Source: Planctomycetota bacterium
GTDB lineage: Bacteria; Planctomycetota; J058; JAJDCP01
NCBI GenBank assembly: GCA_029260765.1
Contig: JAJDCP010000099.1
Span: forward strand, 1 to 60,856
Direction: 5' to 3'
DNA: 60,856 bases
Below the pieces are notes generated by a model. The model was not told where the DNA came from. It did no database searches and saw only the letters and a program-made list of their open reading frames with translations. The first letter of the stretch is position 1. The number at the start of each line of letters is the position of its first letter. Both the position numbers and the translations under genes were made by a program. This document shows, in pieces, positions 24,959 through 33,434 of the stretch.

Positions 24959-25801
24959 ATGAAGCGTTCTGTGTACATCTCCGCGCGGTGCCCGCGTCCG
25001 GACCTGGCCACATTGCTGCCTGAGCCTCTGCGCGCACGCATCGATGAGACCTGGGAGAGCATCGACGACGCCCACTACATCGACTGGCGGCTGGCCGAGC
25101 CGGATTGGCCTCTGCTCCCCGAGCTGCGCAGACGGTTGCGCGAGCTCGATGATGTGCAGTGCACAGAAAAGTGGCTGCTCCGAGGCCAGCAGACCGGCAG
25201 CGAGGGGACGCTCTTCCAGCTCAAGCCCCCTGTCTGGGGCGACCTGGAAGTCGTCGCGCCCAATCTGAGTGAGACCTTACGCTGCGATGGCTGCCGGTTG
25301 CTGCAGAGACAGCTCGTCCCTGAGCTCGCCCTGAGCCTCCAGCTGCCTCGCTCCCGTCCGGGTCTGGTCTGGGTCCAGAGCGCTGGCATGATGCTGATGG
25401 CGAGTGAGCTGTGGACGGCGCTACACACCGCCGGCATGGATACCGGGCTGCAGATATTCGATACCCAGACGCTGGGCGCCATCGAATACCCCTACGTGGG
25501 GCTCTATTCCTCTGTCGACCTCGGCTGGCCCGTCGCGCCCTTCGGAGCGGAGGTCGGCCCCTGCGAGTTGTGCGGCGGCTGTTTGCCGCGCAACGCCTTC
25601 TACTACTTGTTCGAACGCCCCCCACAGCCCGCTGATTGGATGGCCTGGCGCCAGGGGGGTCCGAGCAAACTGGTGGTCAGCCAGCGGGTCTACCGTTGGC
25701 TGAGAAACGCCTCCTCGATCGGAGCTGCCCTGGCCGGCCAGCGCGTAGGCTGGGCCCCTGATGAGCTCGAGCTGGCCTTCCTGCCCGCAGAGTTGCAGTA
25801 A
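24959..25801 (+). CDS. Double-CxxC hypothetical protein (280 aa)
   Basis: Two Cys pairs, CDGC (about residue 108) and CELC (about residue 201), are spaced as in the myxobacterial double-CXXCG / Imm11-like families. An aromatic-rich C-terminal segment (FYYLFERPPQPADWM, VVSQRVYRWLR) also fits their layout. Those families include immunity proteins of toxin pairs, but no toxin is next to this gene, and the match is by layout only. ATG 24959 was chosen because upstream codons in this frame run into the antiparallel genes. It converges with the esterase gene (two bases between stops). Confidence 0.55.
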   Translation: MKRSVYISARCPRPDLATLLPEPLRARIDETWESIDDAHYIDWRLAEPDWPLLPELRRRLRELDDVQCTEKWLLRGQQTGSEGTLFQLKPPVWGDLEVVAPNLSETLRCDGCRLLQRQLVPELALSLQLPRSRPGLVWVQSAGMMLMASELWTALHTAGMDTGLQIFDTQTLGAIEYPYVGLYSSVDLGWPVAPFGAEVGPCELCGGCLPRNAFYYLFERPPQPADWMAWRQGGPSKLVVSQRVYRWLRNASSIGAALAGQRVGWAPDELELAFLPAELQ

Positions 25802-25803
25802 CC

Positions 25804-27024
25804 TCACTCCGCCCGCAGCCGCACACGCCGCGCATAGCACAGGCGAGGGTCGCGGTGGGTCCGCCAGCTCTCCAGCAGCACCTCCCAACCCTGCTCCGGC
25901 TGGGCATCGACCGTACGCCCGTTCAGCTCGATGGTCGGGGTCTCATCGAGCTCGAGATAGAGCCAGAGCTCCGTCCCTGACGGGCAGTCTATGCGGTAAC
26001 CGATGTCGCTGCGCTCGCAGCGAACCTCTCCCACGGCGCCGGGCCAGGCCAACAGCTGCAGGTTGTACGCGGCTCCGTGCTCGGGCTCCAGGGCAACATG
26101 GTGGAAGCTCGCCGGCGCAGGATCGCGGCGTCCATCGGCCAGGAACGCGAAGGCTGCCTGGTTGCGCGGGTTGTCTTCGCCGTGGACTTGCAAGCGATGG
26201 CCCTCGCCTTCGACGATGTCTGCCTGGTAGGCGAAGCCCTGAGCGTCGAGGGCGGCCAGCATGCTCTCGGCCGCCGCAAAGGCCACCACATCATCCTCGC
26301 GGGAGTGGCTCAAGAACACCGGCGTGCTGGCCAGATTCTCGAGCAACCGGTAGGCGTCGTCACGGCTGTGCCGGGCCGGAGTGCCTGACACCTCGCCACC
26401 TGCGAAGACCATCAGGCCCGCAAAGCGATCGTGGAAGCGGCTGCCCAGATTCCAGGTCGCGTAGCCGCCCATCGAGTATCCGCCGAGGAAGACCCGATCC
26501 GTGTCGATGTTGTAGTGGCGCTGCGCCCACTCGAGCCCCAACAGGCCGAAATTGTCGGCGCGGTAGCTCCACCAATGGTTGAAGGTGTTGACCAGCTGGA
26601 GATGCATCGGGAGGTCGCCTGCATCGACCAGACGTTGGGCGCGCGGCATGATCAGAATCCAGCCTCGCCGGGCACATTCATGACCGACGATCGGCCAGAA
26701 GCTCTTGGGCTTGTCATTCAGGCCGTGCAAAAAGATCATCGCGGGCGCCGGAGTGGCCGGATCGTAGCTGTCCGGCAGCCAGATTTCGAGCTTGCTCTCC
26801 ACGCCTGCCCGCGAAGTCAGCGTCGTACGGAAATGACCCCTGCGCGCATCCCCCAGCTCTCTGCCTGCACGCACCAGGGAAAGCGCCTCTTCAAGGGTCG
26901 TGCCCAGTCCTTCCAGGCTCGCCGGCGCGCCGCTCTCCGGCGCATCCAGGATCTCGAACAGTGAAGATGGGGTCTGCGCGCCGCAGAACGCGGCACACAG
27001 AAAGACCAGATATAGACGTAGCAT
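25804..27024 (-). CDS. Secreted alpha/beta-hydrolase, esterase/feruloyl-esterase-like
   Basis: An N-terminal signal peptide (LRLYLVFLCAAFCGAQ) is followed by an alpha/beta hydrolase fold: PAMIFLHGLNDKPKSFW (oxyanion HG), nucleophile S184 in GGYSMGGYA, a likely acid in SHSREDD and a His in VEGEGHRLQVHG. This pattern is typical of the PHB-depolymerase/feruloyl-esterase-like group. The C-terminal 110 residues add a beta domain. It probably cleaves an ester in an extracellular polymer. A 7-bp hairpin covers the ribosome-binding site (27031-27055). Confidence 0.8.
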   Translation of the reverse strand: MLRLYLVFLCAAFCGAQTPSSLFEILDAPESGAPASLEGLGTTLEEALSLVRAGRELGDARRGHFRTTLTSRAGVESKLEIWLPDSYDPATPAPAMIFLHGLNDKPKSFWPIVGHECARRGWILIMPRAQRLVDAGDLPMHLQLVNTFNHWWSYRADNFGLLGLEWAQRHYNIDTDRVFLGGYSMGGYATWNLGSRFHDRFAGLMVFAGGEVSGTPARHSRDDAYRLLENLASTPVFLSHSREDDVVAFAAAESMLAALDAQGFAYQADIVEGEGHRLQVHGEDNPRNQAAFAFLADGRRDPAPASFHHVALEPEHGAAYNLQLLAWPGAVGEVRCERSDIGYRIDCPSGTELWLYLELDETPTIELNGRTVDAQPEQGWEVLLESWRTHRDPRLCYARRVRLRAE

Positions 27025-27030
27025 CACACC

Positions 27031-27055
27031 CTCCTGGAAATATTGATACCAGGAG
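27031..27055 (-). promoter_or_regulatory. Leader hairpin that covers the esterase Shine-Dalgarno
   Basis: On the minus strand CTCCTGG (27055-27049) and CCAGGAG (27037-27031) form a perfect 7-bp stem with an AT-rich 11-base loop. The right arm contains the AGGAG of the ribosome site, six bases before the start codon. It could limit translation until opened, as in an RNA thermometer or a protein-bound leader. Whether it does so is inference. Confidence 0.5.
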
Positions 27056-27243
27056 CTATGACAACTGTCGAGGCACTAGTGCCGCAGCGCGATCATTTCA
27101 GTTCAGAGCGCAGTGCCGGTGCGGCAGGGGCGAGGATCGACGACGAGCCCCTACGCATAGCAGGAAGGAGGAGGACATGAGGGAAGCGGCCGAAGGTGCA
27201 TGCCGTGCCGCCCGGCCGGGATTTGTGCGCGGAGGCACCAGCT

Positions 27244-28002
27244 TCAGAAGCCGAGGAAGAATGCTGCGAAACTGTCCAGGGCCCCATCCGGATCGCTAAA
27301 AGTCGACAGCTGCAGGCAGGTTTCGGCCAGGTCGGCCTTGCTGCTGCGCAGCTCGGACAACAGCGAGTCCGGGAGCGCCGAGGCGCACAGGACGCGGTCT
27401 TTCGCCCTGAGGCGTTGGCGGGAAAGCGCCACCCGTGGATGCGTGCCCGGCAGGCCCAGACAGTTGCTCTTGCGACGGCTGCTTGCCGGGCAATGAGTCA
27501 CGGTGTCTTTCTGCAACACCACACACTGGTTGTTCCCCGCGGTGGCCAACACCCACATGGGCCATTGCAGGTAGGCCAGGGTCAGCGAAAAGGTAAATGG
27601 CTGCAACACGTCCGACTCGATCTGAGAGACCACCTGCTCATGGCTGAAGGAGATCAACTCGCTCAGGTGGCTTCCCACTCCCGCCACGTCTTTGCTGCTC
27701 AACTCCATGCAGCGCTCGGGAAACGAGCGGACCAGCCGCTCGAGCATCCGCGAAGCGCCCACTGGATCACTCGGAGTGCCAGCATATTGCGGCAGGGAAC
27801 ACTGAAACAGCGTCGCGAGATAGCGCCGATTCCGTTGCAGCTGACGCGGCTTCCACAGGGGTGAGAAGTACTGCGGAAGCTCGCGGTCGCTCTCAGGAAG
27901 CATGCAGAGTGTGAAGCGCGCGATCGTGCTCTCGTACCCCGCCAGCCGCATCACCCCGCAGATCTCGAGAGTGTCTGCCCAACGGTCCGTCAGAGTGTGC
28001 AT
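27244..28002 (-). CDS. Degenerate PP2C-like protein, probably catalytically inactive
   Basis: The C-terminal half follows the PP2C/SpoIIE phosphatase layout: TLAYLQWPMWVLATAGNNQC (place of AHVGDSRAYL), RLRAKDRVLCASAL (place of PGDRLLLCSDGL) and DPDGALDSFAAFFLGF (place of DNITVVVV). The metal-binding Asp of the SDG motif is gone (CASAL) and so is the DN pair, so phosphatase activity is unlikely. ATG 28002 has GAGG eight bases upstream and was preferred to the longer frame from 28206, whose extra residues look non-coding. Assignment is by pattern only. Confidence 0.45.
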   Translation of the reverse strand: MHTLTDRWADTLEICGVMRLAGYESTIARFTLCMLPESDRELPQYFSPLWKPRQLQRNRRYLATLFQCSLPQYAGTPSDPVGASRMLERLVRSFPERCMELSSKDVAGVGSHLSELISFSHEQVVSQIESDVLQPFTFSLTLAYLQWPMWVLATAGNNQCVVLQKDTVTHCPASSRRKSNCLGLPGTHPRVALSRQRLRAKDRVLCASALPDSLLSELRSSKADLAETCLQLSTFSDPDGALDSFAAFFLGF

Positions 28003-28274
28003 GCGTATCGCCTCGCTGCGCCGCCCGACGTTGTCCCCAAGGATGTGTGCGGCATCACAACACCCCCGGGAATGCGCTGAAAGCGCGCCCCGGAAGCCAT
28101 AGTTAAGGATCGGAGCAGTCGTGGGGGCGGGATATTTGTCGCAGCAACGATATCCTATCTTTGGGCGGAAAGTCAAGAGAAATCTGAAGCCCTGTGTCAG
28201 CAACACAAAGGACCTCTCCCATGGAAAGGCCCTTCTTTGCTACGAATCGGTCCCGGGGCTTGATTGCGGCAGGC

Positions 28275-29774
28275 TCAGTTGTTCGGATCAAAGTCGTAGG
28301 GCAGGTCGAGCACCCACTCTTTCCACATCGCTTCGAATTCGACGAACTTATCATGCCCGCCGAACAACTCCTCGACCGCCTCAGCGGTCACATAGCCCTG
28401 CTTGGTGCGATAGAACAGCTCTGAAAAGACTGCCTGGTTGCGCTTTTGCATTTTCTTATCGCCATAGTAGATCATCATGTAGATGAACGACCAGGCATGG
28501 GCGTAGTGGTAGGCCGTGAACTGGGCCTGCGAGGTGCGGATCAGCTCCACCAGCGGGATGTAGTCACCGCTGCTCAAGCCTCGCTTCAAATGCGAAAGTC
28601 GATCTTGGGGAATCGTGCCGATGTTGACCTGCTCCCCGTCGTACTCGGCCGACTCGAAGAAGACTGCGAAACCCTCCAGGATCCAGATCGGGGCGTTGCC
28701 GAAGGGTATGACTTTGTCCTGGAACTGGTGCGTAGCTTCGTGTGCCAGCACCTCCTGGGTCGTACCGTTGTTGCCGAACCGGCCATGGTAGGCGGTGACC
28801 CTGCGCGTTCCGGTGTTGTAGAATCCGCCGACGCCCTGGCTCATGCCGGTATTCTGCATGAACTCCTGCTGGCTCGCGTAGATCCAGACCTCGCTCTTGC
28901 GCGAGCCCTGCTCGGGCTTGAGGTTGAAGACCTCCTGAAAGCGCAGATAGAACTGGTCCATCATCTTCATGTAGCGTTTGGCATACTCGGGCTTGACGTT
29001 GGTCTTGATCAGGTAGTACTTGCTCTCATACGTCTTAGCCTCGGCCCAGGCAACCGCTTCGTGATCGTCGTACCAAGCACGCTCAGCCGGGTCGCGCTCG
29101 ACCACAGGCGGTCGAGGCTGAGGATCGCGCGCCGGCTCCACGTCCGAAGGTTGCTCTTCGCTGCCGGTCACCACCCGATCGCCCGGGTCGCTTGAGTAGT
29201 TGCTGGGTCCGACGGGCTCCGGCCGGCCCCACTCTCCTTGCTCGTTCTGGACGAAGCCCATCTCGAGCAGACCCTTTTGTTCGGGAGTCACCCAGCGGTC
29301 TTCCCAAAGCACCATGCCCAGCACGTCCTGCATGTAGGCCGCCTCGGTGTACCACTTGCCGTCATAGCGACGGTACCCCAGGGCCTCCCGCGCCTCGACG
29401 TTGTCAGGGTCGAGGTCGATCACCTTCTCGAACAGGGCGTGTGCCTCGTCGACCAGGTCCTTTTCGAGGGCCCAGCGTGCCAGCTCGAGGTGCCCGTCGA
29501 GATCGAAGCGGCGCAGCGCGGCCTGACGAGACTCGAGCTCGTCGAGGTTCGAGCCGGCGCGTTCGACGCTGTAGATGTCCGCTCGGCTGATGACCTGGAG
29601 GTTGCCACGCTTGGTTCGGATGGTGACCTCATCATCGGTCTCGTCGATGATCTCGCCGCTGACGACGCCACCATTGAACAACTTGATGATGTCTTCAGCC
29701 TGCAGCGGAGCGCGGACAGCAAAGCTGCATACCAGCAGCGCTCCGCACACCAGGCTCGTCCACATTCGTCTCAT
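28275..29774 (-). CDS. Secreted gluzincin metallopeptidase-like protein (DUF1570 type)
   Basis: A signal peptide (MWTSLVCGALLVCSFAVRA) leads to a small beta domain (NGGVVSGEIIDETDDEVTI), a TPR-like stretch (residues about 85-130) and a long Pro/Glu linker. The MA-clan zinc site follows: H345-E-A-T-H349, with E in WILEGFAVFFES as third ligand. This is the layout of DUF1570 proteins, numerous in Planctomycetota. Start: ATG 29774 has CGGAG six bases upstream, while ATG 29780 has the same site touching it. It is probably periplasmic or cell-surface; substrate unknown. Confidence 0.78.
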   Translation of the reverse strand: MRRMWTSLVCGALLVCSFAVRAPLQAEDIIKLFNGGVVSGEIIDETDDEVTIRTKRGNLQVISRADIYSVERAGSNLDELESRQAALRRFDLDGHLELARWALEKDLVDEAHALFEKVIDLDPDNVEAREALGYRRYDGKWYTEAAYMQDVLGMVLWEDRWVTPEQKGLLEMGFVQNEQGEWGRPEPVGPSNYSSDPGDRVVTGSEEQPSDVEPARDPQPRPPVVERDPAERAWYDDHEAVAWAEAKTYESKYYLIKTNVKPEYAKRYMKMMDQFYLRFQEVFNLKPEQGSRKSEVWIYASQQEFMQNTGMSQGVGGFYNTGTRRVTAYHGRFGNNGTTQEVLAHEATHQFQDKVIPFGNAPIWILEGFAVFFESAEYDGEQVNIGTIPQDRLSHLKRGLSSGDYIPLVELIRTSQAQFTAYHYAHAWSFIYMMIYYGDKKMQKRNQAVFSELFYRTKQGYVTAEAVEELFGGHDKFVEFEAMWKEWVLDLPYDFDPNN

Positions 29775-29943
29775 CGCCATCTCCGCTGGAAGAGGCCCGC
29801 AAACCCCGGCTTGCGGTGCAACGGGGCTGGTTGGCCCTCGCAAGGGGCGTTCCTTGAAGCCCTATGCCCGTAGTCTAGCGGGCCTGCCCCCGACAATGTC
29901 ATGGAAATGTCTCCGCCCCAGGCGCCGCTCAGTCCTGGCGCGG

Positions 29944-30086
29944 ATCCGTCACCAGGTTCGTAGCGAGGACCCGGATGGCCGCGAGAATTCGTGCTTGAGC
30001 AGCACAGACGCTACGGGGGTATCTTCGAGCAGCGAGAGGTCGAATTCGCCGGTCAGGCGGGGCCGCAGCAGAGACTGGTGACGGAT
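29944..30086. repeat. 12-bp perfect inverted repeat flanking about 119 bp
   Basis: ATCCGTCACCAG (29944-29955) and its exact complement CTGGTGACGGAT (30075-30086) bound a gene-free interval between the DUF1570 start and the moaB stop. The two arms are also similar a few bases further out (GCGC...). No target duplication or transposase frame was seen. It may be a small mobile-element scar or a large leader structure. Confidence 0.55.
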
Positions 30087-30091
30087 TCGGG

Positions 30092-30583
30092 CTAGCGCAG
30101 CAGCTCGACTAGATGGGGCAGCCGCGGGAGGATCAACTGGTCGACGGCCAACTTGACCGCATTGAAAGAGCCCGGCAGACAGAACACAGCCGTGTCCCCC
30201 GCGCAGCCCGCAAACGCTCGACTGAACCAAGCCACCGCCCCGACTTCAGCGAAGCTGAGCTGGCGGAAGATCTCGCCGAAGCCCGGCAAGGGTTTGCTCA
30301 ACAGCGGCTCCACCGCCTCAGGGGTGACGTCGCGAGCTGCCACGCCGGTCCCCCCGGTCGTGACCACCACCTCACAGGCAGGATCGTCGATCGCCGCCTG
30401 CACGGCGGCGCGGATGTTCTCGACCTGGTCGGGCACGATCTGCTGCTCGAGGATGCGATGGCCCTTGGCCGTCAGGCTGACGCGCAGCAGCGCCCCCGCG
30501 TGGTCGGTCTCGACGGTCCGCGTGTCACTGATGGTCAACAGGCGGCAGACGACTGCGCGCCGGGAAGCGGAATGATGGCCCAT
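30092..30583 (-). CDS. moaB: MoaB/MogA-type molybdopterin adenylyltransferase-like protein
   Basis: At 163 residues it has LLTISDTRTVETDHAG near the start and the MPT-binding signature TTGGTGVAARDVTPEA, followed by LPGFGEIFRQLSF and a terminal CLPGSFNAVKLAVDQLILP. The family adenylylates molybdopterin, or in some bacteria is a non-catalytic relative. The catalytic Asp of TISD and the GGTG loop are present. ATG 30583 lies 11 bases after the NUDIX gene stop, so the two are probably co-transcribed. No other molybdenum cofactor gene is in the window. Confidence 0.88.
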   Translation of the reverse strand: MGHHSASRRAVVCRLLTISDTRTVETDHAGALLRVSLTAKGHRILEQQIVPDQVENIRAAVQAAIDDPACEVVVTTGGTGVAARDVTPEAVEPLLSKPLPGFGEIFRQLSFAEVGAVAWFSRAFAGCAGDTAVFCLPGSFNAVKLAVDQLILPRLPHLVELLR

Positions 30584-30594
30584 CGGCTCTGCTC

Positions 30595-31026
30595 TCAGGT
30601 AGAGGCCCGGCGGGCCATGTAGTCGCGCAGAATGCGCTGGTGGTCGAATGCCAGCTCGGGCAGTGCGGCGAGGGGAAACCAGCCCGCATCGTCGGCATCA
30701 TCGCCGGCCTTCAGCGCTCCGCCGGTCACGCGGGCCTCGAACACCAGGCTGATGTTCTGCCGCTCGGCATCGCGGTTCGGATCGTCATAGAAGCCCACAA
30801 AGGCGCCCGCCTCGACGACCAGACCGGTCTCTTCGAGCACCTCGCGCTCGCAGGCCTTGAGCGCATCTTCATCCCTGTCGACGTAGCCGCCTGGCAACGC
30901 GTAGCTTCCCTGGTAGGGGGGCGCGGCGCGCCGGATCAGCAGCACCTTGCCCTCCTGCTCGAGGATGGCGTCGACCACACAGGGCCGGCAGCTCCAGCGT
31001 CCACAGCTCGGGCAGCGGTCTGCCAT
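30595..31026 (-). CDS. NUDIX hydrolase with N-terminal Cys knuckle
   Basis: The start CPSCGRWSCRPCVVDAIL gives a zinc-knuckle-like Cys cluster. The NUDIX box then follows as GGYVDRDEDALKACE and REVLEETG with all catalytic Glu residues. A later DDADDAGWFPLAALPELAFDH matches NUDIX substrate-loop patterns. The family hydrolyses nucleoside diphosphate derivatives (ADP-ribose, NADH or dNTPs); this group resembles ADP-ribose or NADH pyrophosphatases. ATG 31026 was preferred because the upstream extension runs through the lipoprotein gene in another phase. Confidence 0.85.
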   Translation of the reverse strand: MADRCPSCGRWSCRPCVVDAILEQEGKVLLIRRAAPPYQGSYALPGGYVDRDEDALKACEREVLEETGLVVEAGAFVGFYDDPNRDAERQNISLVFEARVTGGALKAGDDADDAGWFPLAALPELAFDHQRILRDYMARRAST

Positions 31027-31030
31027 CGCC

Positions 31031-31702
31031 TCAATCCTCTCCGTAGAACACGTCCATCGATTCCAGCGAGAAGGGGTAGACCCTCTGCATCGCACCCTCT
31101 GCCGGAGGCGGCTCGGGAGACTGATAGCGGCGCGCCACCGAGTCCATCGTCTCACGCAGATTCTCGATCGAATCCTGCATGATCACCAGCGGCGGAATCG
31201 ACCAGCCACTGCCATCTCCGAAGGAACCTGACTGCTTCCGTTGGATCTGCCGGGCGGCCGGGAAGGCCATCTCGATGTGTTTGTGATTCACCAGCGGATG
31301 CAAAGAAACCGCCGCGCTGTCGTTCTGCACGAACGCGTGCATCCGCAGCCGAGGGCTCTCGCCCGCGACAGGATTGCGCAGGGCGATGCGCGTGACCTTG
31401 TCACCGTCGCGGTCTACATCCATGCCGATGTGGTACTGGAACATCAAGGCCTGGAATTCAGACAGCGACAGACGGATCGTGTTCGGCACGAAGATGCGCA
31501 CGTTCTCGATACCGTAATCGCCAGGCTCTACCGCCGCACCTGCAACACGCCCGAGCTCGGACAGCAGCTGGCCTGCGGTGTAGAGATCATCGCGAGCCTC
31601 CAGCCGCAGCACCGGATCATTGACGGTCTCGACGGTATGGCACCCGACTAGAAACAGGATCGACGCCAGGATCACGAAACGCACTGCAAACCCCCGCAAC
31701 AT
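31031..31702 (-). CDS. Lipoprotein of unknown function
   Basis: A short signal peptide ends in lipobox FLVGC (Cys about 20), then a mature part of about 200 residues. The stretch DLYTAGQLLSELGRVAGAAVEPGDYGIENVRIFVPNTIRLSLSEFQAL resembles secretin/STN-like short-domain folds that precede hydrophobic ring proteins, but the match is weak. The C-terminus has a Pro/Glu-rich hinge. ATG 31702 lacks a strong ribosome site, so a slightly later GTG is possible. It is followed four bases later by the NUDIX gene. Confidence 0.6.
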   Translation of the reverse strand: MLRGFAVRFVILASILFLVGCHTVETVNDPVLRLEARDDLYTAGQLLSELGRVAGAAVEPGDYGIENVRIFVPNTIRLSLSEFQALMFQYHIGMDVDRDGDKVTRIALRNPVAGESPRLRMHAFVQNDSAAVSLHPLVNHKHIEMAFPAARQIQRKQSGSFGDGSGWSIPPLVIMQDSIENLRETMDSVARRYQSPEPPPAEGAMQRVYPFSLESMDVFYGED

Positions 31703-31761
31703 GTCATAAAAACAAAGCGAGAGGGTACACCACGTGCCGGGCCGTGTCGAGCAGTTCTCGC

Positions 31762-32265
31762 TCAGGGAGTGTCGGCCGCGGCAGAGGCTGTGTCCGCCTC
31801 TGTGGCCCCATTCTGCGCGGCCCGCGCGGCCGCCTCCTCGGCTTGACGGCCAGCCTGCTCGCGGGCGAGCATAGCCCAACGCCTGTGCATCAGGCGGGCA
31901 TGGGTACCCGTGTAGCCGCCGGTGATCCAGGAGACACACCAGCAGGGCAAGATCCAGACCAGCGCTTCGAGCAACAACCGGGGAAACTGCTGCCAGAGGA
32001 TCACGGTCGCCGTGACGATGCAGAAGCTGACCAGCACGCGGCCCGCAAAGATCCGGGGATCGTTGGGATAGGCGCGTTGATCGAAGTTGTTGACCACCGT
32101 GCCGACCAGCCAGAACAGCGTGAAAAACCCCGTCAGCAGCTGGAGAGGATGGCGGAACAGGCTCGGCAGCCAGCCAGCGAGCACGTAGAGGCCCACCGAG
32201 ACGGCGAGGTAGGCCAGGCCGGGGCCCGGCAGATCGAGGAACAGGTGGTTGCGGCGGCAGCTCAT
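31762..32265 (-). CDS. Small polytopic membrane protein (167 aa)
   Basis: The start MSCRRNHLFLDLPGPGLAYL is followed by four hydrophobic helices (LAVSVGLYVLAGWLP, LLTGFFTLFWLVGTVV, VLVSFCIVTATVILWQ, ALVWILPCWCVSWI) and an Ala/Glu-rich cytoplasmic tail. The frame extends upstream without a better start. I do not recognise the family. The hairpin at 32328-32355 separates it from the TraB gene, so it probably has its own promoter. Confidence 0.6.
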   Translation of the reverse strand: MSCRRNHLFLDLPGPGLAYLAVSVGLYVLAGWLPSLFRHPLQLLTGFFTLFWLVGTVVNNFDQRAYPNDPRIFAGRVLVSFCIVTATVILWQQFPRLLLEALVWILPCWCVSWITGGYTGTHARLMHRRWAMLAREQAGRQAEEAAARAAQNGATEADTASAAADTP

Positions 32266-32327
32266 GGCGCGAGTGTAGGCCGGTGCAACCCCGGGGTCAA
32301 GCCCTGCACGACGGGCCAGGGATGCTG

Positions 32328-32355
32328 AAAATGCAGGGCGCAGGCCCTGCATTTT
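32328..32355 (-). terminator. Rho-independent terminator, probably bidirectional
   Basis: AAAATGCAGGGC (32328-32339) and GCCCTGCATTTT (32344-32355) are a perfect 12-bp stem with a GCAG loop. An A run on one side and a T run on the other give a U-tract in either direction. It lies 35 bases past the stop of the TraB-family gene (32391), which it most likely ends. Confidence 0.8.
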
Positions 32356-32390
32356 TCATGTTTCACGGCTGAGGAGGTCCTGGCAGCCTG

Positions 32391-33269
32391 CTAGAACCAC
32401 TCGCTGTTTCCCGCCTGGGGAACGGCCGGCTGGTCCTCTTCCTGAACGCCTGCACCCATCGTCCATGCCGACTCCCAACGCATTTCCTTCTGGGTGTAGC
32501 CCATGGCCGCGAGGCGCTTCTCGAAATCGGGCATGTGGGCGGCCCCGTAGAAGATGGCGATGCTGCCCGACCTGGTGGTCTCCAGCTGCTTCTCCAGAAC
32601 CTGGATCGCGACCTCGTTGCGCGCTTCGATCAGCACTTCCTGCATGGCCCCACCCATGGCGGCCATGTCGGTGCCCGCCAACTGGCCTGCCATCTGACGC
32701 TTGAGGTTGTCACGCATCTCAGGCTGCGAGTCCATCAGAGGTTTGAGGAAACCCATGCCGCCTTCGAGCATCGGCAGGATCTGCTTCAGGCCGTCGTTCT
32801 CGAGCAGACCGGCCATGGGGAACAGCGCAGACATGTCGCCGTCGACCGCGTCGAGCAGCTGCTGCTGGGTCATGTCGGCGTGCACCAGGTTGCTGCGGGT
32901 GTAATTGATGCCATCTTTCTGGAACTGCAGGCCGAGCAGCTCGCCCATCACACCCTGCAACTTGCCGATGGCCTTCATGGTGTCGTCCGGCTCGATGCCT
33001 TCGGTGGGGCTGACACCTTCAAACAACACGACGTCGTAGCTGTCGAGGTGCCGCTGCACCTGATCGAAGTACTCTTCCTCAGCGATGTGCACGACACCGT
33101 AGAGCACGATCTCGACACCGGAAGTCGGGGAGGTATACACAGCATAGGCCGTCTGCAGAGCGGCGTCGGCACTGGTCTTGCCGTCTTTCATACGCACGAA
33201 ACTGCCATCTGCCACGGCATAGGGGAACAAGAGCAGGGCCAGCAACAGGGCACTGAGCGGACGACGCAT
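32391..33269 (-). CDS. TraB/GumN-family protein, exported
   Basis: A signal peptide (RPLSALLLALLLFPYAVA) precedes a TraB-type domain. The conserved GxxH and Glu residues appear in LYGVVHIAEEEYF and YDVVLFEGVSPTEG, and a late GAAHMPDFEKRLAAMGY matches the GAGH..G....L..... block. TraB/Tiki relatives are proposed metalloproteases; GumN and TraB functions in bacteria are poorly known. AAGGAG is seven bases before ATG 33269. The gene is divergent from anmK, with a 165-base shared promoter region. Confidence 0.78.
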   Translation of the reverse strand: MRRPLSALLLALLLFPYAVADGSFVRMKDGKTSADAALQTAYAVYTSPTSGVEIVLYGVVHIAEEEYFDQVQRHLDSYDVVLFEGVSPTEGIEPDDTMKAIGKLQGVMGELLGLQFQKDGINYTRSNLVHADMTQQQLLDAVDGDMSALFPMAGLLENDGLKQILPMLEGGMGFLKPLMDSQPEMRDNLKRQMAGQLAGTDMAAMGGAMQEVLIEARNEVAIQVLEKQLETTRSGSIAIFYGAAHMPDFEKRLAAMGYTQKEMRWESAWTMGAGVQEEDQPAVPQAGNSEWF

Positions 33270-33434
33270 GGGGTGACTCCTTCTAGACACGTTTCCTCGT
33301 TTCCATCGCCCATCCCTACGCGCAGCACCGACCAGACGTTGGAGATTTTTCCCTCGCCAGGCCTTTTTGCTTGTGCCTGGTTCCGCGCGGCTGCTAGCCT
33401 GGCGTAACTCCCCCAGCATGAGGTCTGTGCCCAG

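Noticed and set aside
29949..30230. Minus-strand frame of 93 residues beside moaB
   Set aside because: It runs through the inverted-repeat interval, has no ribosome site and overlaps moaB in another phase.
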